Shown: positions 16,545 through 26,440, numbered from the stretch's first letter. The stretch is 64,000 bases of DNA from Kaistella treverensis (GCF_900114045.1 NZ_FORQ01000002.1:62001-126000), one strand, 5' to 3'. The notes: generated from the letters alone by a model not told the origin. A program made the numbers and translations.

Positions 16545-16570
16545 AACCATCCCGGATAATCGGGATGGTT
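16545..16570 (-). terminator. Terminator of the bamA-skp operon
   Basis: A perfect 10-bp stem AACCATCCCG / CGGGATGGTT with a six-base loop and, on the minus strand, a following T-run. It lies 20 bases after the stop of the second skp-like gene. Confidence 0.85.
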
Positions 16571-16590
16571 AGATTGATCAAGGTGATTAA

Positions 16591-17085
16591 TTAAAGTCCG
16601 AGTTCTTTTTTCACTGCTGGTGTAGCATCTGGTCCACCTTTGTAGATTAATGCGCTACCGTCAATAATAAAATCGTAACCGTTGGCTTTTGCCACTTTTT
16701 CTACGGCTTTGTTTAATTTATCGATGATTGGTTTTACCGCGGCATCTCTTCTTTGAGCTAAATCATTCTGAGCAGTTTGCTGAATTTGTTGCAGGTTTTG
16801 TTGTTTTTTCTGAAGATCAGCTTCTTTTGCTGTTCTTTGAGCTTCAGTTAATTTCGCACCTTCTGCCTGATATTGCTGAACTTCTTTTTGAAAAGCTTCA
16901 GCTTGTTTTTGTAATTCGTCACCTTTAGTTTTGCTGAAAACATCCAAATCGTTGGTCATTTTTTTAGTTTCCGGCATTGCAGCTAATACAGATTCGTAGT
17001 CCATCATCGCCATTTTTTGGGCTTTTGCAACTCCTACAGTTAGAAACATCATTACTGCTGCAAATAATACACTTAATTTTTTCAT
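16591..17085 (-). CDS. OmpH/Skp family periplasmic chaperone (second copy)
   Basis: A 164-residue protein with a signal peptide (to about residue 22, ending VGVAKAQ) and a long Gln/Lys/Glu/Ala-rich coiled coil (about 45-125, with AEAFQKEVQQYQAEGAKL and KKQQNLQQIQQTAQNDL), ending in the OmpH pattern VAKANGYDFIIDGSALIY. Skp trimers hold unfolded outer membrane proteins for BamA with helical tentacles. It is the last gene of the bamA operon and a paralogue of the neighbour at 17132-17674. Confidence 0.88.
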   Translation of the reverse strand: MKKLSVLFAAVMMFLTVGVAKAQKMAMMDYESVLAAMPETKKMTNDLDVFSKTKGDELQKQAEAFQKEVQQYQAEGAKLTEAQRTAKEADLQKKQQNLQQIQQTAQNDLAQRRDAAVKPIIDKLNKAVEKVAKANGYDFIIDGSALIYKGGPDATPAVKKELGL

Positions 17086-17131
17086 AATTGGGGTTAAATT
17101 TATCGTTCGTTTTTGTTGTTTAAAAATTATT

Positions 17132-17674
17132 TTATTTCTTCTTTTTTTCTGCCGCTTTTTCGGGGGAATTTTTCAGCAGCAAATCTAAGACTTTATCGGT
17201 ATAATCGTACTTTTTATCGAGGAAAATTACACTGATGTTGTTGCTTTTATCAAGAACTATGCCCAAGGTGTTTTTCTCTGATACTGTGCGTATTGCATTC
17301 CAGATTTGGTCCTGAAAAGGTTTGGTTAGATTGGAGCGCACATTGTTGATTTCACCCATGGCACCGAAACGGTTATTAATCATGGTTTTAATCTTTTTAT
17401 CCAGATCATCCACTTCTTTCTGACGAAGTTTCAGTTGGTCACCAACGAGTAGAACTCTTTCGTTTTCCAGGGCTTCTTTTTTCTTGTCAAATTCTGTCTG
17501 AAGCGTTTGAATTTCATTTTGCCAGTTCGTGATCTGCTCGGTGAGCCGTGCTTCAGCATCTTTGTACTGAGGCAGTTTGTTCAGGATATAATTGGTATCT
17601 ACGACACCTATTTTCTGTGCGCTTACCGTAAGTGTAAAGGCAAAGAGAAAAATTAACAGCTTAAACTTTTTCAT
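17132..17674 (-). CDS. OmpH/Skp family periplasmic chaperone (first copy)
   Basis: A 180-residue Skp homologue. The signal peptide ends at VSAQ (about residue 19). The mature part starts with KIGVVDTNYILNKLPQY, continues with a charged coiled coil (about 40-110) and returns to a beta strand TLGIVLDKSNNISVIFLD, followed by a lysine-rich tail. The ATG at 17674 is preferred over the GTG one codon earlier. It lies 12 bases after bamA, in the operon order common in Bacteroidota. Confidence 0.88.
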   Translation of the reverse strand: MKKFKLLIFLFAFTLTVSAQKIGVVDTNYILNKLPQYKDAEARLTEQITNWQNEIQTLQTEFDKKKEALENERVLLVGDQLKLRQKEVDDLDKKIKTMINNRFGAMGEINNVRSNLTKPFQDQIWNAIRTVSEKNTLGIVLDKSNNISVIFLDKKYDYTDKVLDLLLKNSPEKAAEKKKK

Positions 17675-17686
17675 CACTAAAATGAT

Positions 17687-20221
17687 TTAGAGCGATTGAT
17701 TCATCAGGAAGTGAGTTTTCCAGCCGGAAGGTTCAGAACCTGACAGTGTTTTATCAAAACCGTAGGCAAAATCAAATCCAATCAATCCAAAAGCGCCCAT
17801 ATACACGCGGATACCAAGTCCGGCAGAGCGTTTTAGCTGGAACGGATTATAGCTTCCGAAGGAATTATAAGCGTTTCCACCTTCAAGGAAAGATAAAGCG
17901 TAGATTTTCGCGGTTTGGTTCATTGAGATCGGATATCTTAACTCTAACGCGAATCTGTTATAAATTGTTGCACCACCATATGGCGTTACATCATCTATTG
18001 ATCCACCGGAAGAGGAAGCGTTTTCATATCCACGTAGTGGCACAAGCTCGCGACCATCATATCTGCCTCCCATAAGTCCTGTACCACCAACATAAAATCT
18101 TTCAAAAGGCGGTGCTCCCAACTCTTTGTTATAACCGTTCAGGAAGCCCATTTCTGCAGTACTCCTTAATACCAGTTTACCTGCAACCGTGTTGTAAGAA
18201 TCAGCTTTTAATTTCACTTTATAAAATTCCAGCCATTTGTATTTTTCAATCGGCTCCATGGTAGAATAATCTTTATCGCTGAAAAGACTGTACGGCGGCG
18301 TGAATTTTACCGAAGCTTCGATGTTGGAACCCATTGTTGGGAAAATCGGGTCTAAACCAGCAGAATTTCTGCTTAAACCAATATTAAAACTGAAGTTTTT
18401 CGCTGATCCATAATATTCCGTGGTGTTCCCAAACTGGAACGGATAATTTTGGAAATCGTAGCTCTGGTACTGGATTCCGGTATATAAAGAGAAATAATCA
18501 TCCGGCCATCTTAAGAGTCTGTTCAGACCTGCGCTGGCGGAGAAGATATTTAGTTTTTGGGTCAAACCAAATTGGTCGCTATATCTTACCAAAGACTGGT
18601 TGACACCAATTGAAAGCGCTGTTGGACGTGTTCCGAATAACCATGGTTCTGTAAACGAAATACCATAGTTCTGGAAATATTGTCCCGCCTGCGCCTGAAT
18701 TGAAAGCGTTTGCCCGTCTCCCTGCGGAACAGGTTTAAAATCCTTCAATTTCAAGAAATTTCTCAAAGAGAAGTTGTTAAATGTAAGTCCCAGCGTACCG
18801 ATAAATGAGCCGCCACCGTAACCAGCCTGAAGCTGAACCTGTGAGGAACCTTTTTCAACCAGTGTCCAGTGAACATCAACAGTATTGTCCTGCGGATTTG
18901 GATTAATCTGTTGCCCAATTTGCTGCGGATCAAAAAACTGCATTCCGGCTAAATCGAAGTACGTTCTTTTGATATCGCTTTTCGAGAATAAACTTCCCGG
19001 TTTTGTACGTAAGGAACGCAGGATTACGTGGTCATGCGTTGTAGTGTTTCCACTCCAGGTTACACGGTTCCAGGTCGCTTTTTCACCTTCATTAATACGG
19101 ATTTCCAGATTGATTGAATCTCCTACCACCGATTTTTCAATTGGCGTTACGTTGGAGAAAAGATAACCGTTGTTCATGTACAGCGACTTGATGTCTGAAT
19201 CATCTTCTTTACCGCCGTCTTCACCAACTTTTTTATTAAATCCTACAGCGTCATAAATATCACCGGATTTATAGCCTAAAACTTTCTGCAAATAATCTGT
19301 GGAATAAGCCGTATTTCCAAGGAAATTTATATCTCCGATATAATATTTTTTACCTTCGTTCAATTTGACATTGATTTCAAATTGGTTTTGCTGGTTGCGC
19401 CACACCGAATCGGACACGATTTTAGCATCGCGGAAACCTAACGAACGGTAATAGTTGATCAGGTTATCTTTATCAGCTTCATACTTTTCCTCGATGAATC
19501 TGGAAGGTTTTAAAATACCTTTTATGCTGAAACTTTTCTGCTTTGTATCTTTAAAGGCTTTATTACGCAGTTTTCGGTCGGAAACGCTTTCGTTTCCTTC
19601 AAACTCAATATGGCTGATTTTGATTTTTTTACCTTTATCAACCTCAATGGTCCAGTCTACCAAATCAGGATCACCCGCGTTTACTTTATCCTGAATGGAA
19701 ATTTTCGCATCAGCATAGCCTTTTTTAATATATTCCTGCGGAATATTGGTCTTTAAGGTCGAAATTAAATTCTGTGTGATTTTAGTTCCCGGTTTTAGAT
19801 TGTTGTCTTTCGCCAGTTTCTCACTTTTTGATTTCCCAATGCCTTTTCCGGTGAATTTTACTTCACCTAATTCTTTAAGATCCTGAAGGTTAAAACGCAG
19901 AACTACCTGATCGCCTTCAATGCTTTGAACATAAACTTCAACTACGGAAAAAGATTGTTGATCCCAAAGCTTTTTAATCGCATTACTGATTTTTTGTCCC
20001 GGGATTTCCACGCTCTCATTTTTATTAAGACCGGTAAATCTTAAAATCTGAGCAGCGCTGTATTTTTTTACGCCATCTACGACAATGTCTTTCAGGATAT
20101 AGGTGCCAGCTTCGTTTTGAGCGTAGACAGGATTGTTTTCCTGAGGCTGTTCGGGGGTAACCTGACCATAGAAATGTGCCGATGCCACAAACATGATGAT
20201 GGGTAGGAATTTAAACTTCAT
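17687..20221 (-). CDS. bamA: Outer membrane protein assembly factor BamA
   Basis: An 844-residue Omp85 protein. A signal peptide (to about residue 20) is followed by five POTRA domains (about 40-450), for example ILRFTGLNKNE, VKFTGKGIGKSK and ISHIEFEGNESVSD, and then a C-terminal barrel containing FYVGGTGLMGGRYDGRELVPLRGYE, which carries the VRGY-type loop-6 motif (here LRGYE). It inserts beta-barrel proteins into the outer membrane. Upstream is uppS and downstream are two skp genes in one transcription unit. Confidence 0.94.
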   Translation of the reverse strand: MKFKFLPIIMFVASAHFYGQVTPEQPQENNPVYAQNEAGTYILKDIVVDGVKKYSAAQILRFTGLNKNESVEIPGQKISNAIKKLWDQQSFSVVEVYVQSIEGDQVVLRFNLQDLKELGEVKFTGKGIGKSKSEKLAKDNNLKPGTKITQNLISTLKTNIPQEYIKKGYADAKISIQDKVNAGDPDLVDWTIEVDKGKKIKISHIEFEGNESVSDRKLRNKAFKDTKQKSFSIKGILKPSRFIEEKYEADKDNLINYYRSLGFRDAKIVSDSVWRNQQNQFEINVKLNEGKKYYIGDINFLGNTAYSTDYLQKVLGYKSGDIYDAVGFNKKVGEDGGKEDDSDIKSLYMNNGYLFSNVTPIEKSVVGDSINLEIRINEGEKATWNRVTWSGNTTTHDHVILRSLRTKPGSLFSKSDIKRTYFDLAGMQFFDPQQIGQQINPNPQDNTVDVHWTLVEKGSSQVQLQAGYGGGSFIGTLGLTFNNFSLRNFLKLKDFKPVPQGDGQTLSIQAQAGQYFQNYGISFTEPWLFGTRPTALSIGVNQSLVRYSDQFGLTQKLNIFSASAGLNRLLRWPDDYFSLYTGIQYQSYDFQNYPFQFGNTTEYYGSAKNFSFNIGLSRNSAGLDPIFPTMGSNIEASVKFTPPYSLFSDKDYSTMEPIEKYKWLEFYKVKLKADSYNTVAGKLVLRSTAEMGFLNGYNKELGAPPFERFYVGGTGLMGGRYDGRELVPLRGYENASSSGGSIDDVTPYGGATIYNRFALELRYPISMNQTAKIYALSFLEGGNAYNSFGSYNPFQLKRSAGLGIRVYMGAFGLIGFDFAYGFDKTLSGSEPSGWKTHFLMNQSL

Positions 20222-20248
20222 TTTTTATCTTGCTATCTTTCTTTATAA

Positions 20249-20998
20249 TTATTTTTCGTCCAGCTGCTCGCTGATTTTGCCGAATCTTCGCTCTTTACAC
20301 TGATAATTGTAAACGCAGCGGTAAAAATCTTCCGCAGTAAAATCTGGCCATAAAATGTCTAAAAACTGCAATTCTGCATAAGCGATTTGCCAAAGCAGGA
20401 AATTGCTGATTCTAACTTCACCACTGGTTCTGATAAGAAGATCCACCGGTGGAAGGTCCTTGGTGTAAAGATGGTTTTCGAACAGTTCTTCATTGATGTC
20501 CTCTTCAGAAATTTCCCCTTCTTTTAGCTTTTTTCCTATTTTTTTTACCGCGTCCAAAATTTCCTTCTGCGAACCGTAGCTCAATGCCAAAACAAGGTTT
20601 CCCTTGTCGTTATTTTTGGTCATATCTACCAGCTGCATCATCTGTTCCTGAACGAGTGGCGGTAACTTTTTAATATCACCAATCACGTGCATGCGCAAAC
20701 CTTTGCTGAAAATTTCTTCACCTTCCAGCAGAAGCGTTTCAGAGATTAAACTCATCAGCGTGTTTACCTCATCATCCGGTCTCTTCCAGTTTTCAGATGA
20801 AAAAGTGTAAAGGGTAAGATATGGAATGTGGAGTTCATTACAGGCACTTACGGCGTTCCTAACTGCCTGAATTGCGTGTTTATGACCAAAAGTGCGTTCT
20901 TTACCTCGGGATTTTGCCCAACGCCCATTGCCATCCATAATAATGGCGACATGTTTCGGTAAGTGGTCAGGATTTATTTTTTCTTTGATGGATTCCAT
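20249..20998 (-). CDS. uppS: Isoprenyl transferase (undecaprenyl diphosphate synthase)
   Basis: A 249-residue cis-prenyltransferase with the diphosphate-binding start HVAIIMDGNGRWAKSRG (catalytic Asp in MDGN), the FSSENWKRP segment, and the C-terminal RTSGEVRISNFLLWQIAYAE, the family signature. It makes the C55 lipid carrier for peptidoglycan and for the surface glycans encoded just upstream on the chromosome. The gap to the DUF6089 gene is three bases. Confidence 0.95.
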   Translation of the reverse strand: MESIKEKINPDHLPKHVAIIMDGNGRWAKSRGKERTFGHKHAIQAVRNAVSACNELHIPYLTLYTFSSENWKRPDDEVNTLMSLISETLLLEGEEIFSKGLRMHVIGDIKKLPPLVQEQMMQLVDMTKNNDKGNLVLALSYGSQKEILDAVKKIGKKLKEGEISEEDINEELFENHLYTKDLPPVDLLIRTSGEVRISNFLLWQIAYAELQFLDILWPDFTAEDFYRCVYNYQCKERRFGKISEQLDEK

Positions 20999-21001
20999 TA
21001 T

Positions 21002-21769
21002 CTAATCGCAATAACACGGCGGTCTGCCAAATGAATAACTAAGCCCAAGAGTGATGGAATTAACCCAATCTTTAGAATTTGGATTTCCTATTTCCCGGTC
21101 TTGTATAATGTCAGCTAATTGCTGCTCAGTAAGTGTATTATTGCCTATTTTTATATTTTTATCATCAACGCTGCTATAATCTATGGAGTCAGAAAAAGTT
21201 GCGCGGAACATCAGTTCACCAAAAAGTGCCCAATTGTAGTTAAATTTATATTTTAGCCCCGCTCCGAACGGAATTGCTAATGAAAGTGCCGAAACATAAG
21301 GGCCGTCCTTATTATCTTCAACGATAAACTGCGGCGTGCTGTGCAGCATTCCGCCCACACCGCCGAAAATGTAGGGACTCACAAGACTTTTGTGCTCCTC
21401 ATTCACCGGAAAAAAATTATATTCAAACAAAACATCAGCTTCGTAAATCGAATTGCTGCCATCGAGATATCGGTTTCGTCGGTATAATTCTTTTGCGTGC
21501 GCATCTGAAAACTGAATATGGCTGTAACCAATATTCAAACGGACGGATTGATACGGATTGAAATTCCTGCGGTACAAAATTCCACCATAAAACGGAATAC
21601 CAAGTTCGCGGTAATTACCCACAGGTTTTTGCAAAATATAGTTGGTTCTACCGATGTCACCAACCAAATTGCTCATTCCCAACTGAACACCGATTTCATG
21701 CCGCTGCCCTTTTACAGAAAACGAAATGAAAAAGAGCACAATAAAAAAGTATATAATTTTCTTTTGCAT
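21002..21769 (-). CDS. DUF6089 family outer membrane beta-barrel protein
   Basis: A 255-residue protein with a signal peptide ending around SFSVKGQ (residue 21), then alternating strands (EIGVQLGMSNLVGDIG, NIGYSHIQFSD, DVLFEYNFFPV, PYIFGGVGGML, GAGLKYKFNYNWALFGELMFRATF) that end in an aromatic-capped strand (SITLGLSYSFG) plus a short PPCYCD tail. This fits the small barrel family DUF6089 that sits before uppS and bamA in many Bacteroidota. The role is not known; the place in the operon suggests a part in envelope assembly. Confidence 0.82.
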   Translation of the reverse strand: MQKKIIYFFIVLFFISFSVKGQRHEIGVQLGMSNLVGDIGRTNYILQKPVGNYRELGIPFYGGILYRRNFNPYQSVRLNIGYSHIQFSDAHAKELYRRNRYLDGSNSIYEADVLFEYNFFPVNEEHKSLVSPYIFGGVGGMLHSTPQFIVEDNKDGPYVSALSLAIPFGAGLKYKFNYNWALFGELMFRATFSDSIDYSSVDDKNIKIGNNTLTEQQLADIIQDREIGNPNSKDWVNSITLGLSYSFGRPPCYCD

Positions 21770-21943
21770 GAAAATTGGGAATCAAAATTTATAAATTGCT
21801 GCAAATATAAAACAATTTTACCTGAATGAAATTCTTAATATTTAGTTAAATAACCTCAAAAAAGCATAATTTTTAACGGCTATTTAAGGCAATTTTTTCG
21901 TTTTTTAATATTTAATTTAAAATTTTGCAATGTAGCTAAATCG

Positions 21944-24415
21944 CTATTTTTTGCCAAAAATGCCCCGAATTTTATTTCGGATTTTAATAATCGTAGGTTC
22001 TTCATACGTTGCATCTTCTTCAAAATAGCCGTAACCGTACCCGTAACCGTAGCCGTAGCCATAACCCTGCTTGCCGCCCTGGTAATCGTTATACACCAAA
22101 CCAAGATTCTGCACCTCATTATTATGATACTTTTCGGTGATCATTTTCAGCATGTGCTTTTCAGTATATTCATGGCGAACCACGTAAATACTCGCGTCTG
22201 CGTATTTCATCAGTTCATAAGCATCGGCAACCAAGCCAACCGGCGGCGAATCAATGATGACAAAATCATAATGATTGCGCAATTCCTTGATAAAATTAAT
22301 GCTTTTTTCACTCATCAGCAATTCCGAAGGATTCGGCGGTATTGGGCCCGAAGTCGCAACATGCAGATTTGGAATAGATGTTTGATTGATGATCTGGTCC
22401 ATTTCCACTTCACCGGTCAGGTAATTGGAAATCCCGAATTTATTATTGATTTTAAAATCACCAAAAATTTTCGGTTTACGTAAATCCATCCCTAGCAGAA
22501 TGGTCTTTTTTCCACTAAGACCTAATACCGAAGCGATATTGATGGAAACATAAGTTTTTCCTTCCCCACCAATTGATGAGGTAAGCAGGATAACTTTTGA
22601 GGTATCATCTTCTTTGTGCAAAAAGCGCAGATTTGCACGAATTCCGCGGAAGGCTTCAGAAATTGAAGAGCGCGGCTGTTCTAAAACCGTAAGGTTATTG
22701 TCATGAGAGTTTCTGCCGATAACACCCAAAAGCGGAATTTTTGTTACCTGCAAAAGTTCTTTGATGTTTCGGATACGGTTGTCGAGAAGTTGGCCAATTG
22801 CCAGAAGCAGTAGCGGCAAAAGCACAAGTCCTCCGATGATGATGTATTTTGCTTTTGCAATATTCGGTGCGATTGGTTCCTGACCTAAGTTTTTAGCAGC
22901 ATCGATCACCGTGATGTCCGATTTATTGGTCGCTACGCGAATTTGTGTTTCGTTCTGTTTGGTTAAAAGCGTGTTATACGTCGCTTCAATCATATTATAG
23001 CCGCGTTCAGCATCCAGATATTTTCGCTCTTTCGCCGGATAAGACACCAGGCCAGCAGTGACCTGTGCAAGCTGGCGATCGATTTTTGCCAGTTCGCCAA
23101 GGTAAGTATTGTAATAGGTGCGTAAGGAGCCGTTCGAGTTTGTGCGTGCTTCATTAATTAAACGGTTTATTTCGCGCATCGGTTCGGAATTCGGGGTATA
23201 AATCAGCGCAAGTTCACGGCGTTTTGCATACAGATTTTTTAGCTCCGAAACTGTTGCGTCAAAAACGCCATCTTGTATGCCGGCCGCACTCATATTGATT
23301 AAACGGTCTAAATTCTGAGAAGCAAGTGAATTTTTGATGCTGTTCAGGGAATTAATCCTGGTTATTAGTTCAGCTTTTTTTGCGTCAAGTGCTTTAATTT
23401 CGTCCAAAGATTTTTCGTCGCGTTTTTCTACATCGTACAAACCTTCCGTTACTTTCATTTGGTTAAGAACCGTGGCGCTGGAATCTAATTTTTTCCGGAT
23501 ATTATTGAGGTTTTCTACCAAATATTTTTCGGTGTTTTTATCAACAGTATTCCGGTCTATTAAGCGCTTTTTTTGCAATTCATCTACCGAAGTGTTCAGA
23601 AAATTTACCGTTCCGTTCAGATTATAACCTTTTTTTGTAATGATCATGATGGAGTTGATTTCCTTGTCAAAATCAACCGTTATCGTGTTGAATAAATTGT
23701 TTACCGTTGAATTTACCGTCGATAAATTGACAATTATATTTTCGAACTGAATCGGGCTCGGCTGCTCATTTTTCAACAAACGGAAGCGCAGATTCGGTGC
23801 CACATACCATTCATTCAGACCAATGACTTTATTTTCAGGTCTCTTAAAAGGCGAAATAGGGCGGAAACTTTCGGTTTCGTAGGAATAAAGGTTCGTAGAT
23901 TCACCTTCCGAAGGTAAAACCACTTCATAGCGGTTGCCGCCTTTGGGAATCAGGGTAATCGGATAATCAACCTGCTGCGGATAAGATTTATCGATTTCGA
24001 AAAAAACCGGCGAATCATATTTGTCCAGATAAGTTTGTTTAATTAAACCTTTTGTAGAATAGTTGATGTAAAGATCAAGCTGCTGAACCAAATATTCATT
24101 GTGCGAACGCGATAGCAGCATTTTTTTTAAATAAATTCCGTCCTGATTGCCGTTTTGCCCCCAAATAAAGTTGATGGACTGGTTCGGCGTAAAATAACTC
24201 GCGGTATTATTTGATACGCTTAGAGATAGATTAGATGCGTAAACACGCTGCGCGTAATACTTGCTGTACACCCAGGAAATCCCCAGACCAAGAGCGATCA
24301 TCAGCACGAACCAATACCAGTTGCGCACAACCCGGCGAATGTAATGTTCTACATCGAAAATTGCGAAAGAGCCAATTTTACTTACGGACTGTGTGGTTTC
24401 TTTTTCCGGAATCAT
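21944..24415 (-). CDS. Polysaccharide biosynthesis tyrosine autokinase (Wzc-like)
   Basis: An 823-residue protein: a Wzz-type membrane segment (about residues 30-50), a large periplasmic region with coiled coils (about 280-470), a second membrane helix (about 525-545), and a cytoplasmic BY-kinase domain. The kinase has Walker A in SSIGGEGKTYVS (about 610-618), Walker A' LLGMDLRKP, and Walker B FVIIDSPPVG. The C-terminal tail has seven Gly-Tyr units, the tyrosine cluster that such kinases phosphorylate in trans. It controls length and export of the polysaccharide with the Wza-like protein one base upstream. Confidence 0.92.
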   Translation of the reverse strand: MIPEKETTQSVSKIGSFAIFDVEHYIRRVVRNWYWFVLMIALGLGISWVYSKYYAQRVYASNLSLSVSNNTASYFTPNQSINFIWGQNGNQDGIYLKKMLLSRSHNEYLVQQLDLYINYSTKGLIKQTYLDKYDSPVFFEIDKSYPQQVDYPITLIPKGGNRYEVVLPSEGESTNLYSYETESFRPISPFKRPENKVIGLNEWYVAPNLRFRLLKNEQPSPIQFENIIVNLSTVNSTVNNLFNTITVDFDKEINSIMIITKKGYNLNGTVNFLNTSVDELQKKRLIDRNTVDKNTEKYLVENLNNIRKKLDSSATVLNQMKVTEGLYDVEKRDEKSLDEIKALDAKKAELITRINSLNSIKNSLASQNLDRLINMSAAGIQDGVFDATVSELKNLYAKRRELALIYTPNSEPMREINRLINEARTNSNGSLRTYYNTYLGELAKIDRQLAQVTAGLVSYPAKERKYLDAERGYNMIEATYNTLLTKQNETQIRVATNKSDITVIDAAKNLGQEPIAPNIAKAKYIIIGGLVLLPLLLLAIGQLLDNRIRNIKELLQVTKIPLLGVIGRNSHDNNLTVLEQPRSSISEAFRGIRANLRFLHKEDDTSKVILLTSSIGGEGKTYVSINIASVLGLSGKKTILLGMDLRKPKIFGDFKINNKFGISNYLTGEVEMDQIINQTSIPNLHVATSGPIPPNPSELLMSEKSINFIKELRNHYDFVIIDSPPVGLVADAYELMKYADASIYVVRHEYTEKHMLKMITEKYHNNEVQNLGLVYNDYQGGKQGYGYGYGYGYGYGYFEEDATYEEPTIIKIRNKIRGIFGKK
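22025..22066 (-). repeat. Hexanucleotide repeat encoding (Gly-Tyr)7
   Basis: Seven units of GGN-TAY code the tyrosine tail of the Wzc-like kinase. Codons vary (GGT, GGC, GGG; TAC, TAT), so the repeat is not perfect at the DNA level, which lowers but does not remove the chance of slippage. Confidence 0.8.
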
Positions 24416-24416
24416 C

Positions 24417-25286
24417 TTACAGTCTGGTTAAAATTAGGTAAATAGACATTGCCGTGGTAATTACAGATACACCTGTGGTAAGCGTTTGAATAGGATCTTT
24501 ACCAAAACCATTTAGGTTTTTAGAGCGTGTGTTCAGAAATATTTCATCACCGTTTTGCACCCAATAATACGGTGAATTCATGACATCTTCACGGGTAAGA
24601 TCCACTCTCGCGATTTTTATACCTTCCGGAAGTTTGCGGTGAATCACAATATTAGTACGATCCACGGTTCGGTTTAAACCACCGTTTATTGCAAGTGCTT
24701 CCGTTAAAGTCAAGGTATTTTTATGCGCTTTTTTCTCGCCACTGACCTCAATAGTTTCCACATCACCAAGAATGTAATAGGTAATTCCGTCAGTATTCAG
24801 GCGAACTTCCGATTTTCCCTGCACGAAATTTTCGTCTACACGGCTTTGAATTTCCTGTGAAATTTCCTCTAAAGTTCGTCCTTCAGCTTTAATATACCCA
24901 ATTCCGAAAACATTAATATCGCCTTTGGAATCCACTTTTAACCCATTAAAATAGAAATTGATGTTTCCACCGTTGTCTTTTGATTGCTGGTTGGAAACCG
25001 ACATATTTGTCGGCGATTGCGCATTGGTCCTTCCTGTTCCGTCGCTAACCGTGGCATTCAAGCTGGAATAAAACTGCGCGGCATCACCTTTTGGTGTGGT
25101 TACAATGTTCAGGTTCAGCATATCATTTTTGGTGATACGGTAAACCGGAATATTATACGGCACCAAACCTTCTTCGTTAATTACCAAACTCTCGTTGGGC
25201 TGCATATACCGTACATCTTTGGACGAAATGCAGGATTGTAAAAAAAGGGCAAAAAAGAGGAGAAAAAACAGTTTAAATATTTTCAT
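24417..25286 (-). CDS. Polysaccharide export outer membrane lipoprotein (Wza-like)
   Basis: A 289-residue lipoprotein (lipobox ALFLQSC, Cys19 from the ATG at 25286) with a Poly_export domain beginning VPYNIPVYRITKNDMLNLNIV, then SLBB-like strands (VRLNTDGITYYILGDV, NTLTLTEALAINGGL, NGDEIFLNTRS) and a C-terminal hydrophobic helix (about 268-287). Wza-like proteins form the exit channel for capsule or EPS. I chose 25286 because the upstream codon at 25316 would put ten extra residues before the signal peptide. The next gene, the Wzc-like kinase, begins one base later. Confidence 0.88.
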   Translation of the reverse strand: MKIFKLFFLLFFALFLQSCISSKDVRYMQPNESLVINEEGLVPYNIPVYRITKNDMLNLNIVTTPKGDAAQFYSSLNATVSDGTGRTNAQSPTNMSVSNQQSKDNGGNINFYFNGLKVDSKGDINVFGIGYIKAEGRTLEEISQEIQSRVDENFVQGKSEVRLNTDGITYYILGDVETIEVSGEKKAHKNTLTLTEALAINGGLNRTVDRTNIVIHRKLPEGIKIARVDLTREDVMNSPYYWVQNGDEIFLNTRSKNLNGFGKDPIQTLTTGVSVITTAMSIYLILTRL

Positions 25287-25317
25287 TAGCGTAAAAAGTG
25301 TTTGCAAAAATAACAAA

Positions 25318-26439
25318 TTAATTAGTTTTCTGTCTGCTTATTAATATTATACGCGGAATACATGCTCCAATGAAACCTAAAGTTACCACAATCAACATTA
25401 AAAAATTAACGTTTATATGCCGGAAATAATAAGCGGTTCCCACAATAAATAAATAATACACCAAGATATAAAAGCAGGATCTGCGGTGTGTAAGTCCCAG
25501 TTCCACCATTTTGTGGTGAATATGGTTTTTATCAGCCACAAAAATCGACTGTTTGTTCCTAATCCGGATAACGATTACGTGAAGTGTATCGACGATTGGT
25601 AAAATTAAAATTGCAACAGCAATCGCGGGCGCCGTCTGCAAATAATATCGCGGAACGTCGGGAAGTTCTTTATCAATGAAAATATCCAGGAAGCAAATAG
25701 CGGTAAATGCCAGGAGAAATCCCATAATCATTGAGCCGGTGTCGCCCATGAAGACTTTGTTGTTCCGGTAATTTGACAAATTATAATAAAGAAATCCAAT
25801 GACCGAGCCGATAATTACTCCGGACAAAACCACGAGCGGATAATTAAATTCGCCGAGGCGGAAATAGCTGATACCGAATAAGGCGCTGCAAATCACCGAA
25901 TAACCTCCGGAAAGGCCGTCAATGCCGTCAATTAAATTAAAAGCATTGATAAGCAGAATAAAAGTCAGCATGCTGAAAATCACGCTTGCCGTATAGCTCA
26001 GTTCATAGATCGCAAAAACACCGAAAAAGCTTCGAATTCTTACATCGGAGCCTAAAACCATTAGCCCTGTAACTATTACCTGTGCCAAAAGTTTTTTATA
26101 AGCACGCATCACCACAATATCGTCCATCACACCGATATAAAGCAAAATGACGAGCGAAGCAAAAAGAAATTTATACAGTTCAAAAAGTTCAAAAGCAAAA
26201 ATAGAAGCGCAAACGGCAAGCGAATAAAAAATAGCAATTCCACCCAAATTCGGGATTTTTCGCAAATGCGAACTTCGGGTTCCAGGTTCGTCCATCAGGT
26301 TTTTTCGGCGAGAAATCTTCACGATAGTCGGGATGCTGAAAAACGTCAGCAAAAATGAAAAAACCGTCCCCAGCACGAGCTTTGCCGCGAAGAGAGAAAC
26401 ACCCATGGATGCCAGTAGATCTTTTATCAGTTCATTCAT
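25318..26439 (-). CDS. WecA/MraY-type undecaprenyl-phosphate sugar-1-phosphate transferase
   Basis: A 373-residue membrane protein with about 10-11 helices. It has the polyprenyl-P GlcNAc-1-P transferase motifs: DDIVVMRAYKKLLAQ, NAFNLIDGIDGLSGG, VFMGDTGSMIMGF and HIHHKMVELGLTHRR. It loads the first sugar of the repeating unit onto undecaprenyl phosphate at the inner membrane. In this locus it is the likely initiating enzyme. The stop lies 31 bases before the Wza-like gene, and the upstream gene ends one base before this start. Confidence 0.9.
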   Translation of the reverse strand: MNELIKDLLASMGVSLFAAKLVLGTVFSFLLTFFSIPTIVKISRRKNLMDEPGTRSSHLRKIPNLGGIAIFYSLAVCASIFAFELFELYKFLFASLVILLYIGVMDDIVVMRAYKKLLAQVIVTGLMVLGSDVRIRSFFGVFAIYELSYTASVIFSMLTFILLINAFNLIDGIDGLSGGYSVICSALFGISYFRLGEFNYPLVVLSGVIIGSVIGFLYYNLSNYRNNKVFMGDTGSMIMGFLLAFTAICFLDIFIDKELPDVPRYYLQTAPAIAVAILILPIVDTLHVIVIRIRNKQSIFVADKNHIHHKMVELGLTHRRSCFYILVYYLFIVGTAYYFRHINVNFLMLIVVTLGFIGACIPRIILISRQKTN

Positions 26440-26440
26440 C

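Noticed and set aside
22025-22066. Short repeats that might suggest a CRISPR array
   Set aside because: The units are six bases, contiguous, and lie in frame within the kinase gene; no spacers are present.
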